NCBI GenBank assembly: GCA_035648735.1
Contig: DASRKX010000050.1
Location: 32,512 to 96,511, forward strand
Direction: 5' to 3'
Origin: REEB95 sp035648735
Lineage (GTDB): Bacteria; Pseudomonadota; Alphaproteobacteria; ATCC43930; CGMCC-115725
DNA length: 64,000 nt
Shown: in pieces, positions 9,788-19,984 of the stretch
Numbering within the stretch: the first letter of the stretch is position 1
How the letters are laid out: the number at the start of each line of letters is the position of its first letter
Position numbers and translations under genes: made by a program
Notes under the pieces: model-generated
What the model was told of the DNA's origin: nothing
What the model saw: the letters and a program-made list of their open reading frames with translations, nothing else
Database searches by the model: none

Positions 9788-11085
9788 TTGCCGTCTCCGC
9801 CGGCGAGCCAGCGCGACAGATGAGCCGCCAGATGCGCGCGTAAATCCGGATTCTCGACGCGCTCCACCGCTTCGACGGCGAAGGCTTCGACCAGCATGCG
9901 CCGTGCTTCGTCCGGCGGGATGCCGCGGCTTTCGAGATAGAATAGTGCCGCCTCGTCCAAATCGCCGACCGTGGCGCCGTGGCTGCATTTGACGTCGTCG
10001 GCCAGGATGTCGAGTTCGGGCTTGGTGTCGATGGCGGCGCGCCGACTCAGCAGCAAATTCTTGTTGAGCATGTGCGCGTCGGTCTTCTGGGCGTTAGGCC
10101 GCACCGCGATGGTGCCGAGAAACACGCCATGCGCGCGATCCTGCGCCACGCCCTTGAAATATTCGCGCGAGGTGCCGCCGGGCGCGACATGCTCGACGAA
10201 GGTGGCGTTGGTCGCCTCCTGCTCGCCGCGCAGGAGATAAGCGCCATCGAGCACGCCGTGCGCGCCCTCGCCGTCGAGCTTCACCAGGCTGTCGTGGCGC
10301 GACAAGCGGCCCCCGAGCGTCAGAACGAAACTCTCATAGCGCGATTTGGCGGCAAGCTCGATCCGGTTCTGCCCGAGATGGATCGCTTCCCGGCTCTCGT
10401 CCTGCACGGTGACGTGAGTCAGCGCGGCACCTTGCGCCAAGTCGATGACGCCGACGGCGTTGATCCAGTTCGCGCCGCTGCCGGCATAGGTCTCGACGAG
10501 CGTCGCGCGGCTGCCGGCGCCGAGCCGAATCAAATTGCGCAGATGGAAGGATTGCTGCACGCCCTGCTCGAGATGGATGATCTCGACCGGATTGCCCAAG
10601 GTCACGCCGGGCTCGAGCGCCAGCACGAAGCCGTCGGCGAACAGCGCGGCGTTGAGCGCCGCGAAAGGCTGGGCGCCGGCCATGTCGGTCTCGCGCAACG
10701 CCGGTTCGAGCAGTTCGGGCCGGTCGGCCAGGGTACGCGCCGTCGAGGCGAGCCAGACGCCCTTGGGCAACGCGCCGATGGCGGAAAGCTTGCCGGAAAA
10801 GCCGCCATTCACCAACACGACACGATGTGACGGCACCTTGAGCTTCCAGGGATCGAGCGCCGCCGGCTCGGCAGTGGCGCCGTCGCGCGCCGGCGCGAAG
10901 ACGTTGCGGGTCAGCGGCCGCAGATCGTTGAAGCGCCAGCTTTCCTGGCGGCGCGTCGGAAAGCCCAGCTCGCCGAAGCGCTTGATCGCCGCATCGCGGC
11001 GCCGGCCTAGCCACGCCGGCTCGTTCGTCGCGCGCGTCGCGGCGAAGGCTTCGACATAGGGCTTGGCTTCGGCCAGCATGGTCAC
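9784..11085 (-). CDS. sufD: Fe-S assembly protein SufD
   Basis: The 433-aa beta-helix protein has RRQESWRFNDLRPLTR near the N terminus and the SufBD core with SRHDSLVKLDGEGA, then RAHGVFLGTIAVRPNAQKTDA and DDVKCSHGATVGDLDE. SufD pairs with SufB, and the SufBC2D complex assembles Fe-S clusters. It starts at a GTG overlapping the sufC stop (GTGA); an ATG two codons downstream (11079) is an alternative. Confidence 0.93.
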   Translation of the reverse strand: MTMLAEAKPYVEAFAATRATNEPAWLGRRRDAAIKRFGELGFPTRRQESWRFNDLRPLTRNVFAPARDGATAEPAALDPWKLKVPSHRVVLVNGGFSGKLSAIGALPKGVWLASTARTLADRPELLEPALRETDMAGAQPFAALNAALFADGFVLALEPGVTLGNPVEIIHLEQGVQQSFHLRNLIRLGAGSRATLVETYAGSGANWINAVGVIDLAQGAALTHVTVQDESREAIHLGQNRIELAAKSRYESFVLTLGGRLSRHDSLVKLDGEGAHGVLDGAYLLRGEQEATNATFVEHVAPGGTSREYFKGVAQDRAHGVFLGTIAVRPNAQKTDAHMLNKNLLLSRRAAIDTKPELDILADDVKCSHGATVGDLDEAALFYLESRGIPPDEARRMLVEAFAVEAVERVENPDLRAHLAAHLSRWLAGGDGK

Positions 11086-11831
11086 GCCGCGTCGCCATAG
11101 GCGGCATAGCCACTTTTCTCGAGCTCGAGCGCCAGACTTTTGTCACCCGATTTGACGATGCGACCGCCGCTCAGCACATGCACGCGGTCGGGCACGACGA
11201 AATTCAGCAGCCGCTGATAATGCGTGATCATCACGACCGCGCGCGACCGATCGCGCAGCGCATTGATGCCCTTCGCCACGGTCTGCAACGCATCGATATC
11301 GAGGCCGCTATCGGTTTCGTCGAGGATGGCGAGCCTCGGCTCGAGGATCGCCATCTGGAAGACTTCGTTGCGCTTTTTTTCGCCACCGGAGAATCCGACA
11401 TTGACGCCGCGCTGCAGCAGATCTTCGCCGATCTCCAGCAACTTCAGCTTGGAGCGCACCAGCTTGAGGAACTGGCCGGCATCGAGATCGGGCTTGCCTT
11501 GCTGCTTGCGCCTCGCGTTGAGGGCGGCGCGCAGGAAATAGGTGTTGTTCACGCCGGGAATTTCGACGGGGTACTGGAAGGCGAGGAATACGCCCTCGCG
11601 CGCGCGCTCATCCGCCGGCATCGCCAGCAGGTCGCGGCCCTCATAGTTCACCGTGCCCGCGGTGACTTGGTAACCGGGCTTGCCCGACAGGATTCCGGCG
11701 AGCGTGCTCTTGCCCGAGCCGTTCGGCCCCATGAGGGCGTGAACCTCGCCGGCCTTGACCGAGAGGGTCACGCCCTTGAGGATTTCGCGCCCATCGGGAA
11801 TGCACGCGTACAGGTTCTCGATGTCCAACAT
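11082..11831 (-). CDS. sufC: Fe-S assembly ATPase SufC
   Basis: The 249-aa ABC-type ATPase has Walker A GPNGSGKSTLAG, signature SGGEKKRNEVFQ, Walker B LAILDETDSGLDIDA and the H-loop His in MITHYQRLL. The LDE-T-D variation after Walker B is typical of SufC. It is soluble and energises the SufBCD scaffold. It lies 6 bp downstream of sufB. Confidence 0.95.
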   Translation of the reverse strand: MLDIENLYACIPDGREILKGVTLSVKAGEVHALMGPNGSGKSTLAGILSGKPGYQVTAGTVNYEGRDLLAMPADERAREGVFLAFQYPVEIPGVNNTYFLRAALNARRKQQGKPDLDAGQFLKLVRSKLKLLEIGEDLLQRGVNVGFSGGEKKRNEVFQMAILEPRLAILDETDSGLDIDALQTVAKGINALRDRSRAVVMITHYQRLLNFVVPDRVHVLSGGRIVKSGDKSLALELEKSGYAAYGDAA

Positions 11832-11837
11832 GATGCT

Positions 11838-13285
<1,448 letters not shown>

Positions 13286-13289
<4 letters not shown>

Positions 13290-13744
13290 GACCGCGCTCC
13301 CGTTCCGGAATTGGGCGGCGCCTTGGCCCAGCGCGCGAGAAAAGCACCCGGGGTCATCTCGGCCAACGTCATGCCGGACAGCGCGGTACCGACGGCGGCG
13401 TTGATGCGCTGCCAATGGGGCTTGGTGCCGCAGAAATCGGCGCGCTGGCAGGACGGGCCATGCGTCGTGCATTGCGTGACGCCGATGGCGCCGTCGATCG
13501 CGCCCACCACCTCGGCGACCGAGATCGAAGCGGCCGGACGCGCCAGCCGATAGCCGCCGGCGACGCCGCGCGCGCCGGTCACCACCCCGCCATGCGCCAG
13601 CGCCTTCAGCAGCTTGGCGACGGTGGCGCGCGGCAGGCGGGTTTCCACCGCCACTGCCGCAGCGGTTACCTGGCGCTCGGGATCGGCGGCCAGATGCGAG
13701 GCAACGATGACGCCATAATCGGCCAGTTTACTGAGGATAATCAT
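13286..13744 (-). CDS. Rrf2-family transcriptional regulator of the suf operon (IscR/SufR type)
   Basis: The 152-aa protein begins with the Rrf2 winged helix (LSKLADYGVIVASHLA, then TRLPRATVAKLLKALA as recognition region and GARGVAGGYRLARP as wing). It carries Cys92, Cys99 and Cys105 in QCTTHGPSCQRADFC, the spacing expected for an IscR-like Fe-S sensor. It is the first gene of the operon and overlaps sufB by 4 bp. It probably represses the operon when clusters are plentiful. Whether it binds the palindrome at 13816 is not known. Confidence 0.9.
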
Positions 13745-13777
13745 GGGACCCAGCTATATAGGACTGCTTCGGTACTC

Positions 13778-13807
13778 ATTAGATCGGCACTAAACCCCAA
13801 GCGTCAA
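13778..13807 (-). promoter_or_regulatory. Promoter of the suf operon
   Basis: On the minus strand a -35 TTGACG (13802-13807) and a -10 TCTAAT (13778-13783) are separated by 18 bp, each matching sigma-70 consensus at five of six positions. The predicted start is near 13771, leaving a leader of about 27 nt before the Rrf2 ATG at 13744. It is the best promoter I can see in this window. Confidence 0.6.
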
Positions 13808-13815
13808 GGCTAGGC

Positions 13816-13836
13816 AACCCTTATGTCATCAGGGTT
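13816..13836. promoter_or_regulatory. 21-bp near-perfect palindrome upstream of the suf promoter (candidate operator)
   Basis: Arms AACCCT and AGGGTT enclose an inner ATG-T-CAT, and nine of ten base pairs are symmetric; the only mismatch is 13822/13830. It lies 8 bp upstream of the suf -35 element, centred near -55, within the otherwise gene-free 13745-13973 gap. It could be an activator or repressor site for the suf operon or for the divergent gene at 13974. No U-tract follows, so it does not look like a terminator. Confidence 0.5.
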
Positions 13837-13973
13837 TTAACGACTTGGAACCACGCGGAGAGACAACATGGTTAACGCCAGCAGTGGCCATTAACCACAC
13901 TCTCAAGTATCACTTTAATGATTTGATCTGATATCTTGCTTTTACAACTTATTTATAGGGATCGAGAGATCGC

Positions 13974-15419
13974 ATGCGCGGTTTTCGTGCCGTCGTCCTT
14001 GCCTCGGCGGCGGTTGCCCTGGCCCTGCCCGCCTCGGCCGATATGATCGTCAAGCTGAAGGACGGCCGCAGCCTCGTGCTACCGGTCAACCCCGGCGACA
14101 TCGAATCGGTGACCTTCGGCACGGCACCGCCCGCCGCAGCCGGCGCAAAGGCAGCAACAGTCGCACCCGTACCGCTCGATTCCAGCGCCCCGCCGGCGGT
14201 GGCCGGCGCGCCGGGCGCCAATCCCGCGCTGCTGCCGCATGATGCGCTGCTGCCGGCAGCGCTGAAGCCCGACTCGCCCTCGGGTCGTGTCCTGCATGTC
14301 GGACCGGCGCGCGAGATCAAAACCATCGAACAAGCCTCGAAGCTCGCCAAGGACGGCGACGTCATCGAGATCGATTCCGGCGATTACCGCGGCGACGTCG
14401 CGACCTGGTCGGCGAACGACATCGTCATCCGCGGCATCGGCGGCCGGCCGCATCTCATCGCCGACGGCAACGCGGCCCAGGGCAAGGGCATTTGGGTCAC
14501 CCACGGCAACAAGATCCGCATCGAGAACATCGAGTTCTCCGGCGCCACGGTGCATGACGGCAATGGCGCCGGCATCCGCGGCGAAGGCGCCGGCCTCACC
14601 ATCGTCAATTGCTACTTCCACGACAACGAGGAAGGCATTTTGACCGCGCCCAACGCCAACAGCGATATCGACATCGAAAGCTCGGAATTCGCGCGCAACG
14701 GCAGCGACAGCGGCCGGGTCCACGGCATCTATATCGGTGATATCCGCACGCTGATCGTTCGCGGCAGCTACTTCCACGGCCAGATCATCGGCCACCACAT
14801 CAAGAGTCGCGCCGCGACCAACTACATCCTCTACAACCGGATCATGGATTTCGGCGACGGCACGGCGAGCTATTCCATCGACCTTTCCAACGGCGGCCGC
14901 AGCTACGTCATCGGCAACATCATCGAAAAGGGCCCGCGCGCCGACAATTACGCCTCGATCGCCTACGCCATGGAAGGCCCGACCAAAGACGTGCAGGAGC
15001 TCTACGTCGTCGGCAACACCATGCTGATGGACCGCTCGAGCGGCATCTTCGTGCGCTCGCGCGGGCCGAATCCGGCCTTCATCGCCGACAACATCTTCGC
15101 CGGCCCGGGTGCCGTGCTGCAAGGCGCGGGCAAGCTCATCAACAACGTCGTCTCGGGCGGCCGCAACGATCCCGAACTGAACGCCAACGGCAACCAGGGC
15201 AACCGCGTCGTCGGCGACGTGCGCTTCGTCGATGCGGCGCATGGCGACTATCATCTGCTGCCCGGCTCGCCGGCGATCGGCGCCGGCGCCGATCCGGGCC
15301 AAGGCGCCGGGTTCAAGCTGCTGCCGAATTACGAGCCGCTCTCGCCGCTCGGCATCGCGGCACGGCCCAGCACCGGCACGGTCGACGCCGGCGCGTTGCG
15401 CTTCCAGCCCAAGAGTTAG
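13974..15419 (+). CDS. Secreted right-handed parallel beta-helix protein
   Basis: The 481-aa precursor has a signal peptide ending near LPASA-DMIVKL and a low-complexity Ala/Pro linker (about 45-100). A long series of beta-helix coils (about 105-440) follows, with repeated NxIxIENIEFSGA-like strands and asparagine-ladder phrases such as NYILYNRIMDFGDG and YVIGNIIEKG. The C-terminal phrase LLPGSPAIGAG is common in such proteins. The fold is shared by pectate lyases, alginate epimerases and adhesins; no catalytic set is recognised, so the substrate is open. It lies tail to tail with a second beta-helix gene 4 bp away. Confidence 0.8.
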   Translation: MRGFRAVVLASAAVALALPASADMIVKLKDGRSLVLPVNPGDIESVTFGTAPPAAAGAKAATVAPVPLDSSAPPAVAGAPGANPALLPHDALLPAALKPDSPSGRVLHVGPAREIKTIEQASKLAKDGDVIEIDSGDYRGDVATWSANDIVIRGIGGRPHLIADGNAAQGKGIWVTHGNKIRIENIEFSGATVHDGNGAGIRGEGAGLTIVNCYFHDNEEGILTAPNANSDIDIESSEFARNGSDSGRVHGIYIGDIRTLIVRGSYFHGQIIGHHIKSRAATNYILYNRIMDFGDGTASYSIDLSNGGRSYVIGNIIEKGPRADNYASIAYAMEGPTKDVQELYVVGNTMLMDRSSGIFVRSRGPNPAFIADNIFAGPGAVLQGAGKLINNVVSGGRNDPELNANGNQGNRVVGDVRFVDAAHGDYHLLPGSPAIGAGADPGQGAGFKLLPNYEPLSPLGIAARPSTGTVDAGALRFQPKS

Positions 15420-15423
15420 GCCT

Positions 15424-16518
15424 CTACCGCTTCAGGCTCGCCGCATAAGCGCGATAGGCGGCAATCGCCTTCGCCGCAAAATCGGGCGCTGTCGCGGCGG
15501 ATTTCGCTTCGATATGCACGCTATGGCCGAGATCGAGATGCGCGCCGGCGCTGCTTGAAAGGCCGCCGCCGGCGATCACATTATCGACCACACGCGCCGA
15601 GGTGTCGGGCGCCACTGCAACGATGCCGCCAGTGCCGATCAGCGTATTGCCGGTCACCTGCGCCCGCGCCGCGCGGAAGAGATAGATGCCGGGCTGGCCC
15701 GGACAGGCAAGCACGGCGTTGTCGCGCATAACGCTGTCGCGGTTCTCGTCGTTGTCGCAGCTTCCCTCGCAATATTGCGGCCCGGTGGCGCTGCCGCCGA
15801 GCGACAGCCCGCGCGTATAGGGCAGATGCGGCAGGCGGTCGGCGCAGAGCACGACGTTGCGCTCGATCGCCGTCGACGACGAGTTGCCCTTGAAGAACAA
15901 CGCGTAGCCGTAATCGTCGGTGCGCGACGCCGGATGATCGAAGGTCTTGCCGTAATCGGCGATCAGATTGCCGCGCACGATCCAGCCCTTGCCGCCGACC
16001 ACGTCGATGGGCGCGATCGGATTGTCGGTCCGCCGCGGATGCGTGCCGAAAAGCATGTTGCCCTCGATCAGCACGCTGTTGGGAAAGCGGCCGTTCTCGC
16101 CGTTGCCCTTGATATGCGCGTTGTAGTCGCGGATGCGGTTGTTGCGGATGATGGTGCGGTCGGCACCCTCGACGATGTGGAAGGCATGCTCGCATCGGCT
16201 GTCGTCGGTACAGATCCCGGCAATGTCGAGATTCTCGAACGTCCAGTCGGCGCCGGCGACTTTGATGAACTCCGTCGCGGCCGAGCGCAGCTCGACCTCA
16301 CCCGCGTGTCCCGCCCGAACGGTGATCGGCCCGTCCTGGTGCAGCTTCATGCCCGGCAGCTCGTAGCGCCCGGGCGCGATGGTGACGATATCGCCCGGCT
16401 GGGCCTGCTCGAGCGCCGCGACGATCGCGTCGGCGCTGGCCGGCGCCAGCTCGCGCGCTCCGGCCGGCGATGCCGCCAAGACCAGCCACAGGACGGCAAG
16501 CGCCCTTCCCTTTGTCAT
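15424..16518 (-). CDS. Secreted beta-helix protein (polysaccharide lyase-like fold)
   Basis: The 364-aa precursor has a signal peptide (ALAVLWLVLAASPAGA) and then DAIVAALEQAQPGDIVTIAP, the typical opening of chondroitinase-B/PL6-like and DUF1565-like beta-helix proteins. Coils follow, such as IIRNNRIRDYNAHIKGNGEN and VLIEGNMLFGTH. The start is the ATG of MTKGRA; a longer in-frame reading overlaps the divergent acyl-CoA dehydrogenase start and lacks signal-peptide character. Function is unproven. It may act with the neighbouring beta-helix protein. Confidence 0.78.
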   Translation of the reverse strand: MTKGRALAVLWLVLAASPAGARELAPASADAIVAALEQAQPGDIVTIAPGRYELPGMKLHQDGPITVRAGHAGEVELRSAATEFIKVAGADWTFENLDIAGICTDDSRCEHAFHIVEGADRTIIRNNRIRDYNAHIKGNGENGRFPNSVLIEGNMLFGTHPRRTDNPIAPIDVVGGKGWIVRGNLIADYGKTFDHPASRTDDYGYALFFKGNSSSTAIERNVVLCADRLPHLPYTRGLSLGGSATGPQYCEGSCDNDENRDSVMRDNAVLACPGQPGIYLFRAARAQVTGNTLIGTGGIVAVAPDTSARVVDNVIAGGGLSSSAGAHLDLGHSVHIEAKSAATAPDFAAKAIAAYRAYAASLKR

Positions 16519-16564
16519 GCCGCCAATATGGCTTATCCTTTCGATTCGACGGAAGCGGGGGAAA

Positions 16565-17776
16565 ATGGACTTCGAATTCTCGGACAAGTCCAAGCGCGTC
16601 CAGGCGCAGCTGAAGGAATTCATCGCGTCGCATGTGGTGCCGCGCCAGCATGATTATGCGACGAGCGTTGAGAAGGGCGTCTTTCCGCCACCCTTCATCG
16701 AGGACCTGAAGGCCAAGGCACGCGCTGCCGGCCTGTGGAACCTGTTCCTGCCCGGCCTCAAAGCCGACGAGCCGGGCACCGCGCTGTCGAATCTCGATTA
16801 CGCGCCCTGCGCCGAGATCATGGGCCGCACCCCATGGTCGAGCGAGGTGTTCAACTGCAACGCGCCCGACACCGGCAACATGGAGCTGCTGCATCTCGCC
16901 GCGACGCCGGCGCAGAAGAAACAATGGCTCCTGCCGCTGCTGGAAGGAAAAATCCGCTCCGCCTTCGCCATGACCGAGCCCGAGGTGGCGTCGTCGGATG
17001 CCACCAACATCCGGACCTCGATCGCGCGCGACGGCAAGGATTGGGTGATCGACGGCCGTAAATGGTTCATCACCAACGCCGCCGATCCGCGCTGCAAGCT
17101 CTTCATTGTCATGGGCCAGACCAGCCCCGACCGCCCCGAGGCGCATAAGCGGCAGAGCATGGTGATCGTGCCGGCCGAGGCAAAGGGCGTGAAGATCGTC
17201 CGCAATCCGCCGGTGATGCACGACATCCATCCGCAGGGCCATTGCGAGATGCTGTTCGACAGGGTGCGCGTGCCGGCGGAGAATTTGCTGGGCGAGGAAG
17301 GCGGCGGCTTTGCCCTGGCGCAGGCGCGGCTCGGCGCGGGACGCATCCATCACTGCATGCGCTCCATCGGGCAATGCGAGCTGGCGCTGGAGCTGATGAT
17401 CGAGCGCGCGCGCAACCGGAAGACCTTCGGCCAGGCCCTGGCCGAGCACGGCACGGTGCGCGAATGGATCGCCCTCTCCCGCATCGAGATCGAGCAGGCG
17501 CGGCTCCTCGTTCTGAAGGCGGCCTGGCTGATCGACCGACATGGCACGAAGGCGGCGCGGCGTGAGGTGGCGCTCATCAAGGTCGCCGTGCCGCGCATGC
17601 AGGTGGCGATCGCCAACCGGGCCATCCAGGTGTTCGGCGCCAAGGGCCTGACGCAGGACACGCCGCTGGCGGATATCTGGAGTTGGGGCCGGGCGCTGCA
17701 GATTCTCGACGGCCCGGATGAAGTGCATCTCCGGTCGATCGCCCGGGCGGAGATCAAGGCGGCAGAAAAGTTATAA
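16565..17776 (+). CDS. Acyl-CoA dehydrogenase family protein
   Basis: The 403-aa flavoenzyme starts at the ATG after GGGGGAAA. It has the helical N-terminal domain, the middle-domain signature FAMTEPEVASSDATNI with WVIDGRKWFITNAAD, and the C-terminal helical bundle with RKTFGQALAEHGTVREWIA and QVFGAKGLTQDTPLADIW. It resembles the ACAD10/11-type branch that acts on branched or 4-hydroxy acyl-CoAs, but the substrate is not deducible. It should pass electrons to ETF. Confidence 0.9.
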   Translation: MDFEFSDKSKRVQAQLKEFIASHVVPRQHDYATSVEKGVFPPPFIEDLKAKARAAGLWNLFLPGLKADEPGTALSNLDYAPCAEIMGRTPWSSEVFNCNAPDTGNMELLHLAATPAQKKQWLLPLLEGKIRSAFAMTEPEVASSDATNIRTSIARDGKDWVIDGRKWFITNAADPRCKLFIVMGQTSPDRPEAHKRQSMVIVPAEAKGVKIVRNPPVMHDIHPQGHCEMLFDRVRVPAENLLGEEGGGFALAQARLGAGRIHHCMRSIGQCELALELMIERARNRKTFGQALAEHGTVREWIALSRIEIEQARLLVLKAAWLIDRHGTKAARREVALIKVAVPRMQVAIANRAIQVFGAKGLTQDTPLADIWSWGRALQILDGPDEVHLRSIARAEIKAAEKL

Positions 17777-17839
17777 GTATCAATGCCTTGGATCGAGAGA
17801 CGAAATCTCTTGTTCTTGATATGTTCCTTTGCTAGTTTC

Positions 17840-17881
17840 CCTCCGAAGTCGGGACTGAAATCAGGCCAAAACTTCGGGAGG
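17840..17881 (+). promoter_or_regulatory. Predicted 5'-leader hairpin that sequesters the Shine-Dalgarno of the 27-aa ORF
   Basis: The segment CCTCCGAAGT (17840-17849) can pair with ACTTCGGGAGG (17871-17881): ten base pairs with one bulged G and a 21-nt loop. The right arm contains the GGGAGG ribosome site of the ORF starting at 17889, so the folded leader should hide it. The layout resembles an RNA thermometer or translational switch. No ligand-binding core is recognised. Confidence 0.45.
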
Positions 17882-17888
17882 ACAAATC

Positions 17889-17972
17889 ATGGCTATCAAG
17901 GGATTCGACCGTCAGACCGTAGCAATCCTGGCACTGGGCTGGCTCGTGGCATTGGTCACGACGCTCACCTAG
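17889..17972 (+). CDS. 27-residue single-span membrane peptide
   Basis: An ATG follows the ribosome site GGGAGGA at 7-8 bp spacing. The product starts MAIKGFDRQTVAI and continues with a Leu/Ala/Val/Trp-rich hydrophobic stretch long enough to cross the membrane, ending LVTTLT. The charged N-terminus and hydrophobic C-terminus are typical of bacterial membrane microproteins. It sits alone between the acyl-CoA dehydrogenase and a convergent glycosyltransferase gene, 5 bp from the latter's stop. I know of no family. The strong ribosome site and the leader hairpin argue that it is real. Confidence 0.5.
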   Translation: MAIKGFDRQTVAILALGWLVALVTTLT

Positions 17973-17977
17973 CCGGC

Positions 17978-19177
17978 TTACCGAACCGGCGCGGCCTTTG
18001 CCTTGGTGGGACTTTTTGCGGTGTTGTTGGCCGCCGCGGCGAGGAAGTTTTTCACCTGTTCGACCGTGGCCTCGAGACCAATGGCGCCGATGCAATGCGA
18101 TTCGTTGGCGGCGCAGGTCACCGTGCAGGGCGCCTGCGGCTTTTCCGGCTGAATCACCAGCGCCCGCCCGGCCGCCGCCCAGGGCCGGAAGCGCAGCGGC
18201 GAATGGAAATGTGCCGGCTCGCGGCTGTTCTTGGGATGGCAGGAAAAGACCACCGCCGGAATGCCGAGCGCCGCCGCGACATGCCCCGGCGCCGCGCACA
18301 TGGCGATGACCGCGGCGCTCTCGCCGATCACCACCGCCGCGACCGGCAGGGTCGTCTTGCCGCTCAGATCGACCGCCCTGCCCTTGAGCAGCTCCGCCAC
18401 CGCGCCGCCGAGTTGCGCGTGGCGCGGATCGGCCAGGATGACAATACCGGCCCCGAGGGCCTTGGCCGCCTCACCGGCGATCCGCGCCAGCATCTCGGGC
18501 GGCAATTCCTTGGCGCGATAACCCGCGACCGGCGCCACCGCGATCAGCCGCTCGACGCCGAGCCGGCGCCGCGCTTCGGCGGCGAGCTTGGCTCCCGTCG
18601 CTTTGTCCGCCGCCCCCAGCACCGCCTCGACGGCATCGCCGGCGCGCTTGCCGCCGATGAAATCGAGCAGAGCCAGATTGTGCTCAACCTCATGCGCCGC
18701 CGCGCTGCGCTTTAGGACGTCGGTGTAATAGGCCTTATCGTCGCCCTTGTTACGCTCCGCCTTGAGCGGCGTATTGCCCTCGGCAAAGCCGACGACGTGC
18801 TTGGCGCCGCTCTGCTTGGCGAGAAAGCCCGCGCCGTAGCTGTCGAAATCGAACACCGGCACCACCGTCAGGTCGAAGGCGCGCCGGTTCATCGCCGAGC
18901 CGAAGGCCTGGCCGTGGCGCTGGTCCGGCGCGTTGATGTCGAGCGCGCGCGCCTGCGGGTCGATGCGCATGGCGACGAAATAATCGATATAGGGCGAGGC
19001 GAAGGCGAGTGGCGCCGCCGCCGGCGACACCGCGGCATAAATCTTGGCCTTGGGCGCCGAGGCACGCAGCCCGCGCAGGAAAGGGGTCGCCAGGATGAAA
19101 TCGCCGATCCGGTCCGGCTTGACGACCAGGATGTTCTGGAGCCGGCCGAGATCGAGCGCCAAGGATGAAACCGCCAC
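17978..19177 (-). CDS. Glycosyltransferase family 9 (heptosyltransferase-like)
   Basis: The roughly 399-aa GT-B protein has the N-terminal LQNILVVKPDRIGDFILATP (RIGD motif), the inter-domain DSYGAGFLAKQSGAKHVVGF and a C-terminal nucleotide-sugar domain around VIGESAAVIAMCAAPGHVAA. The family transfers heptose or similar sugars during LPS synthesis. Four Cys occur in the last 80 residues, and a Lys/Ala-rich tail of about 25 residues follows. The start is uncertain: a GTG at 19177 fits the family length, while the frame is open further upstream. Confidence 0.82.
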   Translation of the reverse strand: MAVSSLALDLGRLQNILVVKPDRIGDFILATPFLRGLRASAPKAKIYAAVSPAAAPLAFASPYIDYFVAMRIDPQARALDINAPDQRHGQAFGSAMNRRAFDLTVVPVFDFDSYGAGFLAKQSGAKHVVGFAEGNTPLKAERNKGDDKAYYTDVLKRSAAAHEVEHNLALLDFIGGKRAGDAVEAVLGAADKATGAKLAAEARRRLGVERLIAVAPVAGYRAKELPPEMLARIAGEAAKALGAGIVILADPRHAQLGGAVAELLKGRAVDLSGKTTLPVAAVVIGESAAVIAMCAAPGHVAAALGIPAVVFSCHPKNSREPAHFHSPLRFRPWAAAGRALVIQPEKPQAPCTVTCAANESHCIGAIGLEATVEQVKNFLAAAANNTAKSPTKAKAAPVR

Positions 19178-19308
19178 GACCGGGCTCCGAATAAGGCTCG
19201 CGCGCCGGCAGTCTACACATCGGCGGCCGGGCGGCAATGGCCCGCGGCGGCTCCCGGCCCGCAAGGCGGGGATTTCCGTCGTCCTCCGGGCGCGCTATGG
19301 TCGGGACG

Positions 19309-19983
19309 ATGAAGCTCCTCGTCATCGAAGACGACCGCGAGGCGGCGGCCTATATCGCCAAGGGCCTGGGCGAAAGCGGCTATGTCGTCGACCAGGCGCA
19401 TGAAGGCCGCGACGCGCTGTTCCTAGCGACCGGCGGCACCTATGACGCGCTCATTGTCGACCGCATGCTGCCGGGCATGGACGGCCTCGCCGTCATCTCC
19501 GCGCTGCGTGCCGCGGAGATCAAGACGCCGGTCCTCATCCTGAGCGCGCTTGGCGCGGTCGACGACCGGGTGAAGGGGTTGCGCGCCGGCGGCGACGATT
19601 ATCTGGTCAAGCCTTTCGCCTTCGCCGAGTTGCTGGCGCGGATCGAGGCGCTGCTGCGGCGCGGGCCGTCGGGCAGCACCCCGGTCAAGCTCAAGGTCGG
19701 CGCGCTCGAGATGGATCTGCTCGCGCGCAGCGTGAAGCGCGGCGGCAAGGAGATCGAGCTGCTGCCGCGCGAGTTCCGCTTGTTGGAATTCCTGATGCGG
19801 CACCCTGGCCAGGTAGTGACGCGCACCATGCTGCTGGAAAACGTCTGGGATTATCATTTCGACCCGCAGACCAACGTCATCGACGTCCACATCAGTCGGC
19901 TGCGCCAGAAGCTGGACAAGGGCTTCGACCGACCGCTGCTGCACACGGTACGCGGCGCAGGCTATCGCCTGAGCGCGGAATAG
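19309..19983 (+). CDS. OmpR/PhoB-family response regulator
   Basis: The 224-aa protein has a receiver domain (KLLVIEDDREAA, phospho-acceptor Asp51 in LIVDRMLPGMDG, Lys in YLVKPFAF) and a winged-helix DNA-binding domain (ELLPREFRLLEFLMRHPGQV, ISRLRQKLDKG and VRGAGYRL). The subfamily resembles CusR/QseB-type regulators. An ATG four codons upstream (19297) is an alternative start. It is paired with the sensor kinase that starts one base after its stop. Confidence 0.92.
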   Translation: MKLLVIEDDREAAAYIAKGLGESGYVVDQAHEGRDALFLATGGTYDALIVDRMLPGMDGLAVISALRAAEIKTPVLILSALGAVDDRVKGLRAGGDDYLVKPFAFAELLARIEALLRRGPSGSTPVKLKVGALEMDLLARSVKRGGKEIELLPREFRLLEFLMRHPGQVVTRTMLLENVWDYHFDPQTNVIDVHISRLRQKLDKGFDRPLLHTVRGAGYRLSAE

Positions 19984-19984
19984 C

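Noticed and set aside
10334..11146. Long ORFs antisense or frame-shifted to the suf genes
   Set aside because: High GC content gives long open shadow frames; the suf frames carry unmistakable family motifs.
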